DNA of 64,000 nt from Marisediminitalea lipolytica. GTDB taxonomy: Bacteria > Pseudomonadota > Gammaproteobacteria > Enterobacterales > Alteromonadaceae. The stretch's first letter is position 1. Every line of letters starts with the position of its first letter. Under the pieces are notes generated by a model, which saw only the letters and a program-made list of their open reading frames with translations, searched no databases and was not told where the DNA came from. Made by a program: the position numbers and the translations under genes. The DNA lies in contig NZ_MJIC01000011.1 of NCBI RefSeq assembly GCF_001758465.1, positions 1 to 64,000 of the forward strand, given 5' to 3'. Shown here piece by piece: positions 18,191-25,631 of the stretch.

Positions 18191-19786
18191 ATGCTTATTT
18201 TAGATTGTACACTTCGAGACGGTGGCTATTATAATAGCTGGAACTTCCCGGCTAATGTAGTAGCTGATTACTTGAATGCAATGTCTGCTGCAAAAGTTGA
18301 CATTGTTGAACTAGGCCTTCGCTCCCTTAAAAACTCAGAGTTTAAAGGCGCATCAGCCTATACTACTGACGAATACATTTCTTCCTTGAATGTTCCAGAA
18401 TCTCTCGATGTAGCGGTAATGGTTAACGCATCAGAACTAGTCGGAAAAACGCCATTAGATGAAACTCTGTCTATCCTGTTTCCAAATGACTCTAATTCCT
18501 CTCCTGTCAAAGTAGTAAGAATTGCATGTCACGTACATGAATTTGAATCAGCGCTCCCCGCCGCTACATTGTTAAAGGACAAAGGATTTAAAGTCGGCTT
18601 TAATTTAATGCAAGTTGCCGACCGTTCTCAGCATGAAGTTGAAAATTTGGCCAAAGCTGCGTCTGAATATGACATTGATGCACTTTATTTTGCAGATTCT
18701 ATGGGAAGTATGGACCCAGCCCAATGTAAAACTATTATCACATGGCTACAGAAATATTGGGACGGCGCTATAGGTATTCACACTCATGACAATATGGGCA
18801 AAGCGCTACAAAACACCTTAACAGCTATAGATGCAGGTGTTACTTGGTTAGATGCGACTGTAACAGGTATGGGGCGAGGACCTGGAAACGCAAGAACAGA
18901 AGAGCTAGCAATTGAAGTATCCAGCCTAAAGGGCGAGCAAGTAAATCTGGTTCCTTTGTTGTCTCTTATAAAAAGCTACTTTCAGCCGCTTAAAAATGAG
19001 TGTGGATGGGGCTCAAACCCGTATTATTATCTTTCTGGAAAATATGGAATTCATCCCACTTTTGTCCAAGAAATGTTATCGGATCCACGTTTCGATGAAG
19101 AAGATATACTGGCGACTCTCGAACACTTAAGAATCGAAGGTGGCTCTAAATTTAGTCATGATACTTTGGACGCTACCCGTAACTTTTATGCAAACCCTCC
19201 CAAAGGCAGTTGGGAGCCAAAGACAGCCTTATCTGGAAAAGATGTGCTTATCTTGGGTGCAGGGCAAGGACTAACTGAACATAGCGCTGCCGTTCAGAGT
19301 TATATCGATAAATATAAGCCAGTAGTGATAGCAATGAACACTCAATCAGTTTTAACAGAAGATAAAATTGACCTAAGAATTGCTAGCCACCCAGTAAGAT
19401 TATTAGCTGATTGTGAAAAGCATGCTAAGCTTCCTCAACCACTAATAGTGCCGCGTGATGCTTTACCAGCGGATGTTTTGGAATCTCTGGGTGACAAGCA
19501 TTGTCTAAACTTCGGTTTACAGGTAAGCGGAAATGAATTTATAGTGAATCCCGCAGATGCAGTCTTACCTAATTCTTTAGTTATCAGTTATGCGCTGGCT
19601 GTAGCAGCTTCGGGGAACTGTAATCAAATTTACTTAGCTGGCTTTGATGGATTTGGCGCTTCTGACAATCGCACCCAAGAAATGCAGAAGGTGTTTAATT
19701 TATTTACAGAAAAAACTGGTCTGTCATTGATATCTATCACCAACAGTACTTATGACATCCCTTCGCTCTCGGTTTATGGGTTATAA
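18191..19786 (+). CDS. DRE-TIM aldolase fused to DUF115/GT42-like domain
   Basis: A 531-residue fusion. Residues 1-330 are an HMGL/4-hydroxy-2-oxovalerate-aldolase-type TIM barrel: the metal motif LDCTLRDGGYYN at the N-terminus, GIHTHDNMGKAL with the second metal His pair near 196-198, and TVTGMGRGPGNARTEEL. Such enzymes usually make or break a bond to pyruvate. Residues ~350-531 begin GKDVLILGAGQGLTEH and later have YALAVAASGNCNQIYLAGFD, the pattern of the MptE/DUF115 and GT42 sialyltransferase fold. It is followed at once by a KdsB-like CMP transferase and a HAD phosphatase. I infer synthesis, and possibly transfer, of a 2-keto-3-deoxy (ulosonic) sugar acid. The substrate is unknown. Confidence 0.8.
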   Translation: MLILDCTLRDGGYYNSWNFPANVVADYLNAMSAAKVDIVELGLRSLKNSEFKGASAYTTDEYISSLNVPESLDVAVMVNASELVGKTPLDETLSILFPNDSNSSPVKVVRIACHVHEFESALPAATLLKDKGFKVGFNLMQVADRSQHEVENLAKAASEYDIDALYFADSMGSMDPAQCKTIITWLQKYWDGAIGIHTHDNMGKALQNTLTAIDAGVTWLDATVTGMGRGPGNARTEELAIEVSSLKGEQVNLVPLLSLIKSYFQPLKNECGWGSNPYYYLSGKYGIHPTFVQEMLSDPRFDEEDILATLEHLRIEGGSKFSHDTLDATRNFYANPPKGSWEPKTALSGKDVLILGAGQGLTEHSAAVQSYIDKYKPVVIAMNTQSVLTEDKIDLRIASHPVRLLADCEKHAKLPQPLIVPRDALPADVLESLGDKHCLNFGLQVSGNEFIVNPADAVLPNSLVISYALAVAASGNCNQIYLAGFDGFGASDNRTQEMQKVFNLFTEKTGLSLISITNSTYDIPSLSVYGL

Positions 19787-19787
19787 G

Positions 19788-20537
19788 ATGCAAAAGAATA
19801 ATACTGCAGCCGTAGTCATTCCAGCAAGATACGAATCAACACGTTACCCTGGTAAACCGTTAGTGAAGTTACTAGGAAAACCTATGATCATCTGGGTAGC
19901 TGAATTATCAGCTAAAGCTGTAGGTCAGGAAAGCGTTTATATAGCTACTGATGACGATCGAATAAAAGAAGCTGTCGAATCCGAAGGCTATAATGTTGTT
20001 ATGACTGGCCCCGCTCTAACTGGTACAGATCGCCTTGCAGAAGCTGCGGAAAGTATAGACGCAGACATTATTATTAATGTACAGGGAGATGAGCCTTTAG
20101 TTAACCCTGAGGATATTAAGAAGGTCATCAACGCCAAGCTACAGTCCCCTGATACAATCATAAATGGCTTCAGTTACCTCAATGAGAGTGAAGACCCGCA
20201 TAATGTCAATATTCCCAAGGTTATAACTACCGAAGATAATAATTTGGTATATATGTCGCGCTTAGCAGTTCCCGGCTTTAAAGAATCAAAAAATGCTCCA
20301 AGTTCATATAAAAAGCAGGTTTGCATTTACGCTTTTAGTAAACCTGAACTTGAACAATATAGAAATTTCGGCAGGAAAAGTGCGCTTGAAAGTTGTGAAG
20401 ATATCGAAATACTGCGCTTTCTCGAGTTTGGAACGCAAATTAAGATGGTTGAAACCAGACCCGGTAGCTATGCTGTAGATGCACCAGAGGATGTTGCGAT
20501 TGTTGAAAATGAATTATCAAAACTGTTAGGCCAATGA
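19788..20537 (+). CDS. KdsB-like CMP-sugar (ulosonic acid) cytidylyltransferase
   Basis: A 249-residue enzyme of the CMP-KDO synthetase family. Seen: AVVIPARYESTRYPGKPL (CTP-binding loop, residues 8-25), YIATDDDRI, the MTGPALTGTDRL segment where KdsB has the conserved T-S-x-x-H-x-S-G-T-x-R, and INVQGDEPLVNP. The usual His-x-Ser-Gly before GT-x-R is altered to PALTGTDR, so the substrate may not be KDO itself. The ATG at 19788 follows the aldolase stop by 1 nt; the upstream in-frame start would overlap it. Coupled to the following HAD gene by ATGA. Confidence 0.85.
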   Translation: MQKNNTAAVVIPARYESTRYPGKPLVKLLGKPMIIWVAELSAKAVGQESVYIATDDDRIKEAVESEGYNVVMTGPALTGTDRLAEAAESIDADIIINVQGDEPLVNPEDIKKVINAKLQSPDTIINGFSYLNESEDPHNVNIPKVITTEDNNLVYMSRLAVPGFKESKNAPSSYKKQVCIYAFSKPELEQYRNFGRKSALESCEDIEILRFLEFGTQIKMVETRPGSYAVDAPEDVAIVENELSKLLGQ

Positions 20538-21190
20538 AAGTAGATATCACTAAATATGACACCATCGCATTCGACTGCGATGGTGTTATCCTCGATTCAA
20601 ATAAGGTGAAAACTGATGCCTTTTATCATGCGATGGAGCCTCTCAGCAAAGAGGCTGCCATTGCAATACGGGATTATCATGTCAAAAATGGCGGTATATC
20701 ACGCTTCAAAAAGTTTGAATGGGCAATCAAACAATATTTGAATGATCTGGAATACCAACCCACCTATGAGAGGCTACTCGATAGTTATGCTAAAGAAGTT
20801 GAGAGCGGACTTTTAAATTGTCAAATTAATCCTGCTTTAGATGCTCTCAAAGAGTCGACTCAGCACGCCAACTGGCTCGTAGTTTCGGGAGGAGCACAAG
20901 TTGAATTAAGAGATGTTTTTGAGCGGAGAAATCTAACTCAGTTTTTCTCAGAGGGAATATATGGTAGCCCAGACAGTAAAGATGTAATATTTTCCCGAGA
21001 GCTGTCATTAGGCACAATCTCTGGAAAATCTCTATTTATTGGAGACAGTAAGTATGATTATATTTCGTCTAATCGAGCTGGATTAGATTTTGTATTTGTA
21101 AGTGAGTGGACTGAAGTGCAAGATTGGAGAGAGTTCTGCTGTGAAAATAACATTCCATCTGTAGATTCTTTATCTGAATTAATAATATAA
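20534..21190 (+). CDS. HAD-family phosphatase of the ulosonic acid cassette
   Basis: A 218-residue HAD hydrolase with a helical (C1) cap. Seen: motif I FDCDGVILDSN (residues 13-23), motif II VVSGGAQ (Ser about 117), and motif IV LFIGDSKYDYISS. It overlaps the CMP-transferase gene by 4 nt. In KDO and sialic-acid pathways a phosphatase acts between condensation and CMP activation, and this gene could fill that step. It differs from KdsC, which lacks such a cap. It is the last gene of the plus-strand operon, and the insertion sequence begins 15 nt after its stop. Confidence 0.82.
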   Translation: MKVDITKYDTIAFDCDGVILDSNKVKTDAFYHAMEPLSKEAAIAIRDYHVKNGGISRFKKFEWAIKQYLNDLEYQPTYERLLDSYAKEVESGLLNCQINPALDALKESTQHANWLVVSGGAQVELRDVFERRNLTQFFSEGIYGSPDSKDVIFSRELSLGTISGKSLFIGDSKYDYISSNRAGLDFVFVSEWTEVQDWREFCCENNIPSVDSLSELII

Positions 21191-21276
21191 GATTAACTTT
21201 ACTTTGTAATCCCCCCGGAAAATCGGAGCAGTTATAAGTAGAAAATTCCATTACACTAAACCAAAGGAGTTTTCTA

Positions 21277-21543
21277 ATGCGAAAATCACGATACAGCGAC
21301 AGTCAGATCTTAGCGATCCTGAAACAGAACGAGAACGGTGTCAGCGTTCCTGACTTATGTCGAGAGCATGGCATGAGTTCAGCCCAGTTTTACAAATGGC
21401 GAGCTAAGTTTGGCGGTATGGATGCTTCGTTGATGAAGCGGCTGAAGGAGCTTGAAGAAGAGAACAAGCGTCTCAAAAAGATGTATGCGGAAGAGCGATT
21501 GGTCGCTGAGATCCGCAAGGAAGCCCTTGAGGGAAAGTTGTAA
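21277..21543 (+). CDS. IS3-family transposase OrfA (outer IS)
   Basis: An 88-residue helix-turn-helix protein ([32 protein letters not shown]) with a C-terminal leucine-zipper-like [13 protein letters not shown]. An AAAGGAG site lies before the ATG. The GGGAAAG heptamer at 21531-21537 is in frame as G GGA AAG, a plausible -1 slip into orfB. Two stop codons in the orfB frame (21507, 21528) rule out an earlier slip. Confidence 0.88.
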   Translation: MRKSRYSDSQILAILKQNENGVSVPDLCREHGMSSAQFYKWRAKFGGMDASLMKRLKELEEENKRLKKMYAEERLVAEIRKEALEGKL

Positions 21544-22121
21544 AGCCATCTCAGCGCAAAGAGATGGCCGTTAACGCGGTGGTTCAACACAGTGTCAGCA
21601 TTCGTTTGGCTTGCCGCAGTCTGGGTATCAGCGAAAGCTGTTACCACTATTGCGCCAGATTGAGCGGTGAGAACGCACTTGTCGCTGATTGGTTATTGCG
21701 ACTGACCTACGCCAACAAGCAGTGGGGATTTGGGTTGTGCTTCCTGTATTTGCGCAATGTGAAAGGGTTCCGTTGGAACCACAAGCGTGTTTACCGGATT
21801 TACCGTGAGCTGGAGCTTAACCTACGAATTAAGCCTAAACGCCGTATTAAGCGGGATAAACCTGAAGCGTTGAGTGTGCCTGTCGCTATTAACCAAGTGT
21901 GGTCGATGGACTTTATGTCCGATAGCCTGATTGATGGGCGGACGCTGCGTACATTTAACGTCATTGACGATTATAATCGCGAAGGCTTAGCGATAGATGT
22001 CGATTTATCGATGCCTAGCTTGAGAGTTATCCGTTCATTAGAACAAGTGATTGAGTGGCGTGGCAAGCCCGCTGCTATTCGCTGTGACAATGGTCCTGAA
22101 TACCTATTGTCCACTTCCCCT

Positions 22122-22967
22122 TTAATGGGACAGTTCTAAATTAGAGTTTTCCAGTTTTGCTTGGTAAGCTGCCGGAGGCAGGTTACCCAGACTTTCATGT
22201 GTTCTTTCTTCGTTATAATCCAAGCGCCAGAACCAGGCCATTTCTCTTACCTGATTGAGATTTTCAAACAAGTAGGCATCCAGAAACTCTCTGCGGAATG
22301 AACCGTTAAAGCGTTCAACAAAACCATTTTGCTGAGGTTTATCTGGCTGGATATATACCAGTTCAATATTATGGGTCTCACACCAATCTGTCAGTGTCGC
22401 CGAAATTAGCTCAGGGCCATTATCCATGCGCAGTTGAATTGGTAATCCTCGCTCAGCTTTAAGCTGTTCTAACACGCGTACGACACGGCCAGCGGGCAAA
22501 GACGTATCGACTTCGATGGCAAGACACTCTCGCGTTCCTTCATCCACGACATTCAGCGTTCGGAACCGTTTACCGCAGTACAAGGTGTCATGCATAAAAT
22601 CCAACGCCCATTGGTGGTTTGCCTGATCCAGCACTTCTAAAGGCTGTGCAACCCGTTTGGGTAGTACCCGTTTAGTTCTGCGTTTCAGGTTTAATCCCAT
22701 CTGGCAATACACGCGGTACACGCGCTTATGGTTGAACGGGAATCCTTTAAAACGCATCCGACCAAAACACTTCCAGAATCCTGCCCTTGGCGATTTCTTT
22801 AGTTCTGCATTGATAGCATCAATGACAGCAGCATCGGCTTTGCGCCAGTCTCGCTCAGGACAATAGAAAGTAGAGCGGCTAATGCCTACAAACAGACAAG
22901 CTTTAGCGATACTCAGTCCAGCCCTGGCCAATATGCTGACGCAATCTCGTTTTTCTGCTGTCACCAA
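22122..22967 (-). CDS. IS3-family transposase OrfB (inner IS)
   Basis: The 281-residue catalytic part with all three acidic residues visible: [18 protein letters not shown] and [18 protein letters not shown]_21-type N-terminus [14 protein letters not shown]. It is entered from orfA by a -1 shift, overlapping it at 22961-22967, and stops near the element end. Confidence 0.93.
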   Translation of the reverse strand: MVTAEKRDCVSILARAGLSIAKACLFVGISRSTFYCPERDWRKADAAVIDAINAELKKSPRAGFWKCFGRMRFKGFPFNHKRVYRVYCQMGLNLKRRTKRVLPKRVAQPLEVLDQANHQWALDFMHDTLYCGKRFRTLNVVDEGTRECLAIEVDTSLPAGRVVRVLEQLKAERGLPIQLRMDNGPELISATLTDWCETHNIELVYIQPDKPQQNGFVERFNGSFRREFLDAYLFENLNQVREMAWFWRLDYNEERTHESLGNLPPAAYQAKLENSNLELSH

Positions 22968-23230
22968 CCCTTTTTTGCGACCAATTCCTTAATCGCATTA
23001 TTTTCCAAACTGACGTCAGCGAACATCTTTTTAAGCTTGGCATTTTCTTCTTCAAGCTCTTTCAATCGTTTGACGTCAGACGCTTCCATGCCGCCGTACT
23101 TCGACTTCCAATTATAGTAGGTTGCACTGCTGATACCGTGTTGACGGCACACTTCCTCAACTTTTCTACCAGCATCAACTTCTTTTAATATTGCGATGAT
23201 CTGAGATTCTGTATAGCGTGATTTTTTCAT
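22961..23230 (-). CDS. IS3-family transposase OrfA (inner IS)
   Basis: An 89-residue protein from the ATG at 23230 (MKKSRYTESQIIAILKE), with GGAGAC just upstream. HTH motif VCRQHGISSATYYNW, then coiled-coil [13 protein letters not shown]. At 22976-22970 the coding strand reads A AAA AAG in frame, the classic -1 slippery heptamer. After it the -1 frame continues GLVTAEKRD into orfB, giving the OrfAB transposase. Confidence 0.92.
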   Translation of the reverse strand: MKKSRYTESQIIAILKEVDAGRKVEEVCRQHGISSATYYNWKSKYGGMEASDVKRLKELEEENAKLKKMFADVSLENNAIKELVAKKGW

Positions 23231-23564
23231 AGTCGTCTCCTGCATTAATCATTGCAGAAAACTCCAATTAAGTCTGTCTCAGTTTAGGGGAAGTGGACAC
23301 TATCAGGTGAATTGGTCACTTGGGCAAATAAGCACAAGATCACAATAATCTATATTCAGCCTGGCAAGCCTACTCAAAATGCCTATGTTGAGCGGTTTAA
23401 TCGGACGGTCAGGCATGAATGGTTAAACATGTATGTCTTTGACAGTGTTGAACAGGCACAGATGTTAGCGACAGAATGGCTATGGAAATACAACAACGAA
23501 CGACCTAATATGGCTATCGGTGGTATTCCACCCAAACAACTATTGAAAGCAGCTTAAGGAATTT

Positions 23565-24515
23565 CTACGAATAACTGCTGTTTAAAATGGGGGGATTACA
23601 AAACCTCACAAGTGTCATCTCGCTACGCGTGGTGGATAAATGTAGAGCCATTCCCACTTGCACATCATTAACAGTGAAGCCTATGATTGATGCACGCTGA
23701 GCTAAAGTTGGATTTTCCGCGCTAAGGTAATTTTTTACATCAGGCCGTTCATGAAAATCCAAAATCTTTGTCTTGACATTATCAACGACTTTAAACAAAC
23801 CTGTAACTTCGTAGACACTGGCTATCCAACCATTGATTACACGTTTATTTTCATCTAGTAACCCGGTTCGCGGGAGGTCAATGCAATAATCTAATTGGCT
23901 AGATTTTTTTGCGATATTTGTTACTTCAAGCTTCAAATCACCAGCTTTGATTCGTGATCGAATCAGCCGTGCCGGTGTACCGCCGATAATCGAAAAATCA
24001 GGAAATGACTTGGTAACCACAGCACCAGCGGCAACTACACTATTAGCCCCTACAGAAACGCCGTCTACAATTGAAACACCGGCCCCTATCCATGTACCTT
24101 CGCCAATATCAATTCCTTTTGAAGTGATAGGTTGGTCTTTTATAAATTTATCAACACGTTCAAATCCGTGGTTAAAGCCAAATATTTGTACAGAGCTCGC
24201 AATTCGAACAGCATTTCCAATTTTTACGTTACCAATAATATTGGTTAATGGATTCACAGAAACATCGTTACCCATTGTGATATTGCCACGTAGAGTTACC
24301 TGAGATGCTATGCGAACATTCCTCCCCAAACGTGCGCTGTCGGTAAAAAAATTGCAGTCTGGAGCAATGTAACAATTAGGTCCGAAAGTAGCATTGGCAT
24401 TGCGTGCAAGCACCTCTTTGATAATTTTTTGTTGTGGGAGTTCGGCAACGTTGGCTTCCCATGTTGCTACCGACAGCTTTTTGGCTTTCCACTCTTCATC
24501 TGTAAGGTTATGCAA
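23565..24515 (-). pseudogene. Hexapeptide-repeat acyltransferase truncated by the IS
   Basis: Left-handed beta-helix acyltransferase of the LbetaH family. Residues ~45-190 have repeated hexads (IAPDCNFF, VRIASQVTL, ITMGNDVSV, IGEGTWIGAGVSIVDGVSVG, IIGGTPARLIR). FGFNHGFE supplies the active-site His. A beta-rich C-terminal domain (VINGWIASVYEV) follows. Native sequence ends at 23601. The last 11 codons (CNPPILNSSYS) and the stop come from the outer IS end. The catalytic domain is complete, so partial activity is possible. It is last in the minus-strand operon, 3 nt after the sulfotransferase-like gene. It probably acetylated a sugar. Confidence 0.88.
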
Positions 24516-24518
24516 TGG

Positions 24519-25616
24519 CTACTTCCCCATTTTCCTCATTAGCTTGCTCAGCCACGATTTTTTTTGCTCTGGCATTTTATTGGTTACTAGAAGCTGCTGA
24601 AGTAAATCAAAATACTCTACATCTGAATTCGCGAGCTTCTTACTACCAATATGGTTTACTAGTTCACTTAGTAGTGATTTGTCGGTAGCGAGCAAATACT
24701 CGCCAACTTTAACAAGATGTTCCGGGTAAAGCTCTTGGTGTATATAACTAGCTCTGCTTTTTGCTTTCACATAATTGATAAGACTTTCATAGTTCTCGAT
24801 AGGCGCTAATGTCTGTAATGCCTTTATTTTTTTAAGGCTTTGCTCTTGGTAACACTGATATGTATTAGCCGGGAGCAAGCTGTAAGCCCGGGTGTTACTT
24901 TTAAACCCCTGTAAACATTGATCAATGCGATGATCGAGGTCGCCAAGGCAAAATTTGTTAACCCAACGCTTGAATTCGAGACATTCGAAACTGTAAGACG
25001 AGTTAATTTTTTCACTTTGAGGGCCATAGCCTGTTGGTGGCTCTAAGTCGAGACATGATAATAAATCAGTAATGATATCGGTATTGAAAACCGTTGAATC
25101 ACCGTAGGCCCGAAGACTAAACGTACGGTCTGAATAAATAGATACAAAATCAATCAATTCGTCCAAGTAACTTTTGGGTAATTGATTACGATGCGGCAAC
25201 GGCATAGTCTGGCCATTACGTTTTACCGACTGATTATATAAAGATTCAATTAGCTCAAGATCAGCGCGAACATAGGCAATTAATTGAATGTCATATTGGT
25301 CTTTGTACTTTAAAAATTCTGGTATCTGATAAAAGAAAAACTCTGAACTAAGTAAGAGGCTGCTGCAATCAGTTTCATTGAACTCAGTTAACAGCTGTTG
25401 GAATTTAGCATGATTAAATCGAGTTCTTGTTGTTTGTGATAAACGCTCTAAAAACAAAGCTCTGTGGCCAGAGCTTACACTATTAGAGTCAAGTTCATGT
25501 TGAGGGTAATACACACCTTGATTCTTCAACCATTGCGAATGTGTATTTAACCAAAACTGGATTACTGACGTGCCGGTTTTCGGCGGCCCAACATGAATAA
25601 ATAATTTTTTGTTCAT
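24519..25616 (-). CDS. Sulfotransferase-like protein
   Basis: A 365-residue protein with an N-terminal PAPS loop (KLFIHVGPPKTGTSVIQFWL) and a downstream LLLSSEFFF / IQLIAYVRADLELIESLYNQ block that fits the 3'-phosphate-binding Ser and Arg. The lengths and placing of both blocks parallel the second sulfotransferase-like protein at 12629-13612, though the rest is different. It lies 15 nt after the GT2/GT92-like gene in the minus-strand operon. Likely sulfates the glycan in the cytoplasm; the acceptor is unknown. Confidence 0.78.
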   Translation of the reverse strand: MNKKLFIHVGPPKTGTSVIQFWLNTHSQWLKNQGVYYPQHELDSNSVSSGHRALFLERLSQTTRTRFNHAKFQQLLTEFNETDCSSLLLSSEFFFYQIPEFLKYKDQYDIQLIAYVRADLELIESLYNQSVKRNGQTMPLPHRNQLPKSYLDELIDFVSIYSDRTFSLRAYGDSTVFNTDIITDLLSCLDLEPPTGYGPQSEKINSSYSFECLEFKRWVNKFCLGDLDHRIDQCLQGFKSNTRAYSLLPANTYQCYQEQSLKKIKALQTLAPIENYESLINYVKAKSRASYIHQELYPEHLVKVGEYLLATDKSLLSELVNHIGSKKLANSDVEYFDLLQQLLVTNKMPEQKKSWLSKLMRKMGK

Positions 25617-25631
25617 TTAAATGTGACGAAG

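Larger units (their letters stand above)
22108..23299 (-). mobile_element. IS3-family element (inner, IS407-like), apparently intact
   Basis: A 1192-bp element with inverted repeats TGTCCACTTCCCCT at 22108-22121 and complementary at 23286-23299; the repeats extend imperfectly to ~26 bp ending ACAG. The direct target repeat is CTAT (22104-22107 and 23300-23303), and 4 bp is the usual size for the IS407 group. It lies opposite to the outer IS, inside its orfB. Both orfs are open, so it may still transpose. Confidence 0.93.
21564..23557 (+). pseudogene. IS3-family transposase OrfB (outer IS), disrupted
   Basis: DDE integrase-type transposase split by the inner IS at 22108-23299. The 5' piece carries HTH residues and two catalytic acids ([16 protein letters not shown]). 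The 3' piece (23304-23557) carries the catalytic Glu (NAYVERFNRTVR). Removing the inner IS and one CTAT copy restores the reading frame exactly: PEYL followed by SGELVTWANK. As it stands, the protein lacks the Glu and should be inactive. Confidence 0.92.
21205..23600 (+). mobile_element. IS3-family element (outer), itself interrupted
   Basis: Ends are the inverted repeats TGTAATCCCCCC (21205-21216) and its complement (23589-23600). A second matching block (GCAGTTAT..GTAGAAA) lies about 25 nt inside each end. Without the inner element it is 1200 bp, normal for IS3. It carries orfA and orfB. No direct target repeat is visible: left flank ACTT, right flank AAAC. The left flank is the end of the HAD operon, the right flank the middle of an acyltransferase gene. 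This points to a deletion or recombination at the IS rather than simple insertion. Confidence 0.9.

Noticed and set aside
21201..23604. Target-site duplication for the outer IS
   Set aside because: ACTT and AAAC do not match, and shifting the ends by 1-2 bases does not help.
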